DNA of 64,000 nt from Anodontia alba (Eukaryota > Mollusca > Bivalvia > Lucinida > Lucinidae). Each line of letters starts with the position of its first letter. The stretch's first letter is position 1. Position numbers and translations under genes: made by a program. The stretch lies in assembly GCA_964016985.1 (NCBI GenBank), contig OZ024828.1:33743136-33807135 (forward strand), given 5' to 3'. Under the pieces are notes generated by a model. That model was not told the origin of the DNA and made no database searches. It was given only the letters and a program-made list of their open reading frames with translations. Shown in pieces: positions 63,003 through 64,000 of this stretch.

Positions 63003-63367
63003 ATTATGAGTGTCATATTTGAGAAGTAAGTGATAATTTTCATGGTAATTATTACACAGTTTGTTAAATACACTGGACATTATATAAAGATGTTTAACCT
63101 GTCTGTGATAATAAACCTGTTTTATCGTCATTATTATTAAACCAGTATCATACTCATATAACTTACATATGATAGAAATAGTGGGGTCATTTATGTGAAT
63201 TATGGACACATTTTTATATGATATTTGACCAATGAATGTCTTATATAGGTTCCTGCACTTCTGTTGACCAACAGAATACCGAAGAATGTATAGGGCAAAA
63301 CCAAAACAAAAACAAAAACACCAAAAATTAAGAAAATTGGCTGTTGCTTGCCTAATCAAAGTATGAA
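63003..63367. other. No gene or recognised repeat
   Basis: Minus-strand frames covering 62882-63359 show no recognised signature. Confidence 0.3.
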
Positions 63368-63544
63368 TTGTATTTACCCAAAATATTTGGACATGCCAAC
63401 TCTACCATATTACCCTAAAATTTGATGAAGAACATTGGACTACTGAATAATGTGTCTAAAAAGTACTGACTGTCTGGCAAACAGTGTTGACGCTCATCAA
63501 TTCTTCAGAAGCAATATATCTGGGTTCAGCAGGACTGGGGTTAA
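63368..63544. repeat. Chimeric MITE: C left, B right
   Basis: ATTTACCCAAAATATTTGGA to GGCAAACAGTGTTGACGCTC is C. It then switches at TTCTTCAGAAGC to the B right end (TCTGGGTTCAGCAGGACTGG then GGTTAA). The join lies in the hairpin core. Confidence 0.7.
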
Positions 63545-63554
63545 ATAATTTTTA

Positions 63555-63650
63555 TTAAGTTTACACCGAAACATGTTGTGGGCATTCCTTAGAACTGCAT
63601 CATTGTGGCAATTCCAGGAAATAGCTATTGTATGTTTCCTTGCAGACATT
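63555..63650. repeat. Family H remnant
   Basis: ACATGTTGTGGGCATTCCTT, TAGAACTGC and a worn inverse arm. Confidence 0.45.
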
Positions 63651-63730
63651 ATCCAAACCCTTAAAAACTGTTGCAATATGATTGAAAGATTGTTGAAATG
63701 ACATAAAGCCTGAATAACACAAAAAAAAAC

Positions 63731-63935
63731 ACCTTAAAGTGCAAAGCAGAATTGTAGCAGATGACATTCTGTTTTTATTTTAATTGTTTTTCAGAGAAAA
63801 TAAGACTTTGCATTTAATGTGAATCATCTGCAAGACAGGGATTCACATGAAATGTCAAACCTTATTTTCTCTGAAAAATAAGAAAAGTAAAAAAAATTGA
63901 AATATCAGCTGCTGCAGTTGTGATTTGCTCTTTAA
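63731..63935. repeat. TTAA MITE family A
   Basis: CACCTTAAAGTGCAAAGCAG to GTTGTGATTTGCTCTTTAA. Hairpin GTGAATCATCTGCAAGAC. The last TTAA begins the next D. Confidence 0.7.
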
Positions 63936-64000
63936 CCTTTTCCACTCTCTGGCAAAAATTCAGCAGACAACAAATGGATGATGTTTTCTCAGAAAAATGT
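63932..64000. repeat. TTAA MITE family D, cut by window edge
   Basis: TTAACCTTTTCCACTCTCTG, then GGCAAAAATTCAGCAGACAA. Continues past the window. Confidence 0.7.

Noticed and set aside
21011..63073. Similar short proteins at several places (WQTVQIQISWLL...DLDLHCLQRQ type)
   Set aside because: They are translations of the B-family hairpin in either orientation. Such frames are easily annotated as hypothetical proteins but come from a MITE.
62985..63359. A 124-residue open frame on the minus strand
   Set aside because: Low-complexity composition, no recognisable motif, starts in unassigned AT-rich DNA and ends in a broken B element. No splice or codon evidence supports it.

Overview
The window is animal nuclear DNA. 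It is AT-rich, gene-poor and packed with short non-autonomous transposons. Repeat types known from molluscs (hairpin elements containing GCAAACAGTG and GATCAG words, tRNA-headed SINEs sharing one core and tail, and tandem arrays carrying CAAGATGGCCGCCATG) suggest a bivalve, probably a heterodont clam. That assignment is inference; no species can be named.

Host genes: only one is secure, a DEG/ENaC-family cation channel on the minus strand (2931-4797), apparently a large 3'-terminal coding exon with a splice acceptor just upstream of its first ATG. A second minus-strand exon (25583-25830) ends in a GTAAGT donor, and its codon phase matches the channel exon. It may be the 5' coding exon of the same gene across a ~20.8 kb intron. 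If so, much of 4.8-25.6 kb is one intron filled with mobile elements.

Mobile elements with defined ends: a gag-only LTR retrotransposon (15221-17405, CTCAG duplication); a DD34D mariner with one frameshift (52781-54064, TA duplication); a hAT-like non-autonomous element (38813-40059, 8-bp duplication); two pogo/Tigger-like MITEs of identical length (26223-26580, 61897-62254); several tRNA-headed SINEs (three with 10-12-bp duplications); and a second SINE-like family (M).

Most of the rest is palindromic MITEs, labelled by letters used throughout. TTAA-flanked families, whose ends usually start CCC or CTC (piggyBac-like by target and ends): A and A2 (CCCTTAAAGTGCC or CCCTTAAAATGCC ends), B (CCCTTGTCCTGCTGAA ends), D (CACTCTCTGGGC end and GCTTAGCATGCTGGG end), F (CCCTTTCATCCATGAG), G (CCCATTGTAG), Z (CTCTTTTGGTGCC). 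Other families: C (TACCATATTTACC ends), H (ACATAGCTCCAG ends), K (~400-bp repeat), N (short AAGGAAAGAATTTGCTCC hairpin), O (GGGCCCAGTTGTTCAAA ends), P, Q, R, U (CCGTATTCGACCTAATTACC ends, TA target) and X. Long tandem arrays T, V, W and L occupy 22.8-24.3, 30.2-31.1, 40.9-43.2, 49.8-51.8 and 54.1-57.2 kb, and a ~61-bp minisatellite occupies 11.27-13.94 kb.

The most interesting feature is how these elements relate. Otherwise different families share interchangeable central hairpins. TTAA elements insert into each other, including exactly at the TTAA in the loop of D hairpins (45.6-46.0 and 58.5-59.1 kb). Neighbouring elements often share a single TTAA. Chimeras have the left end of one family and the right end of another. 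Together they give a readable order of insertions and suggest exchange through the common hairpin.
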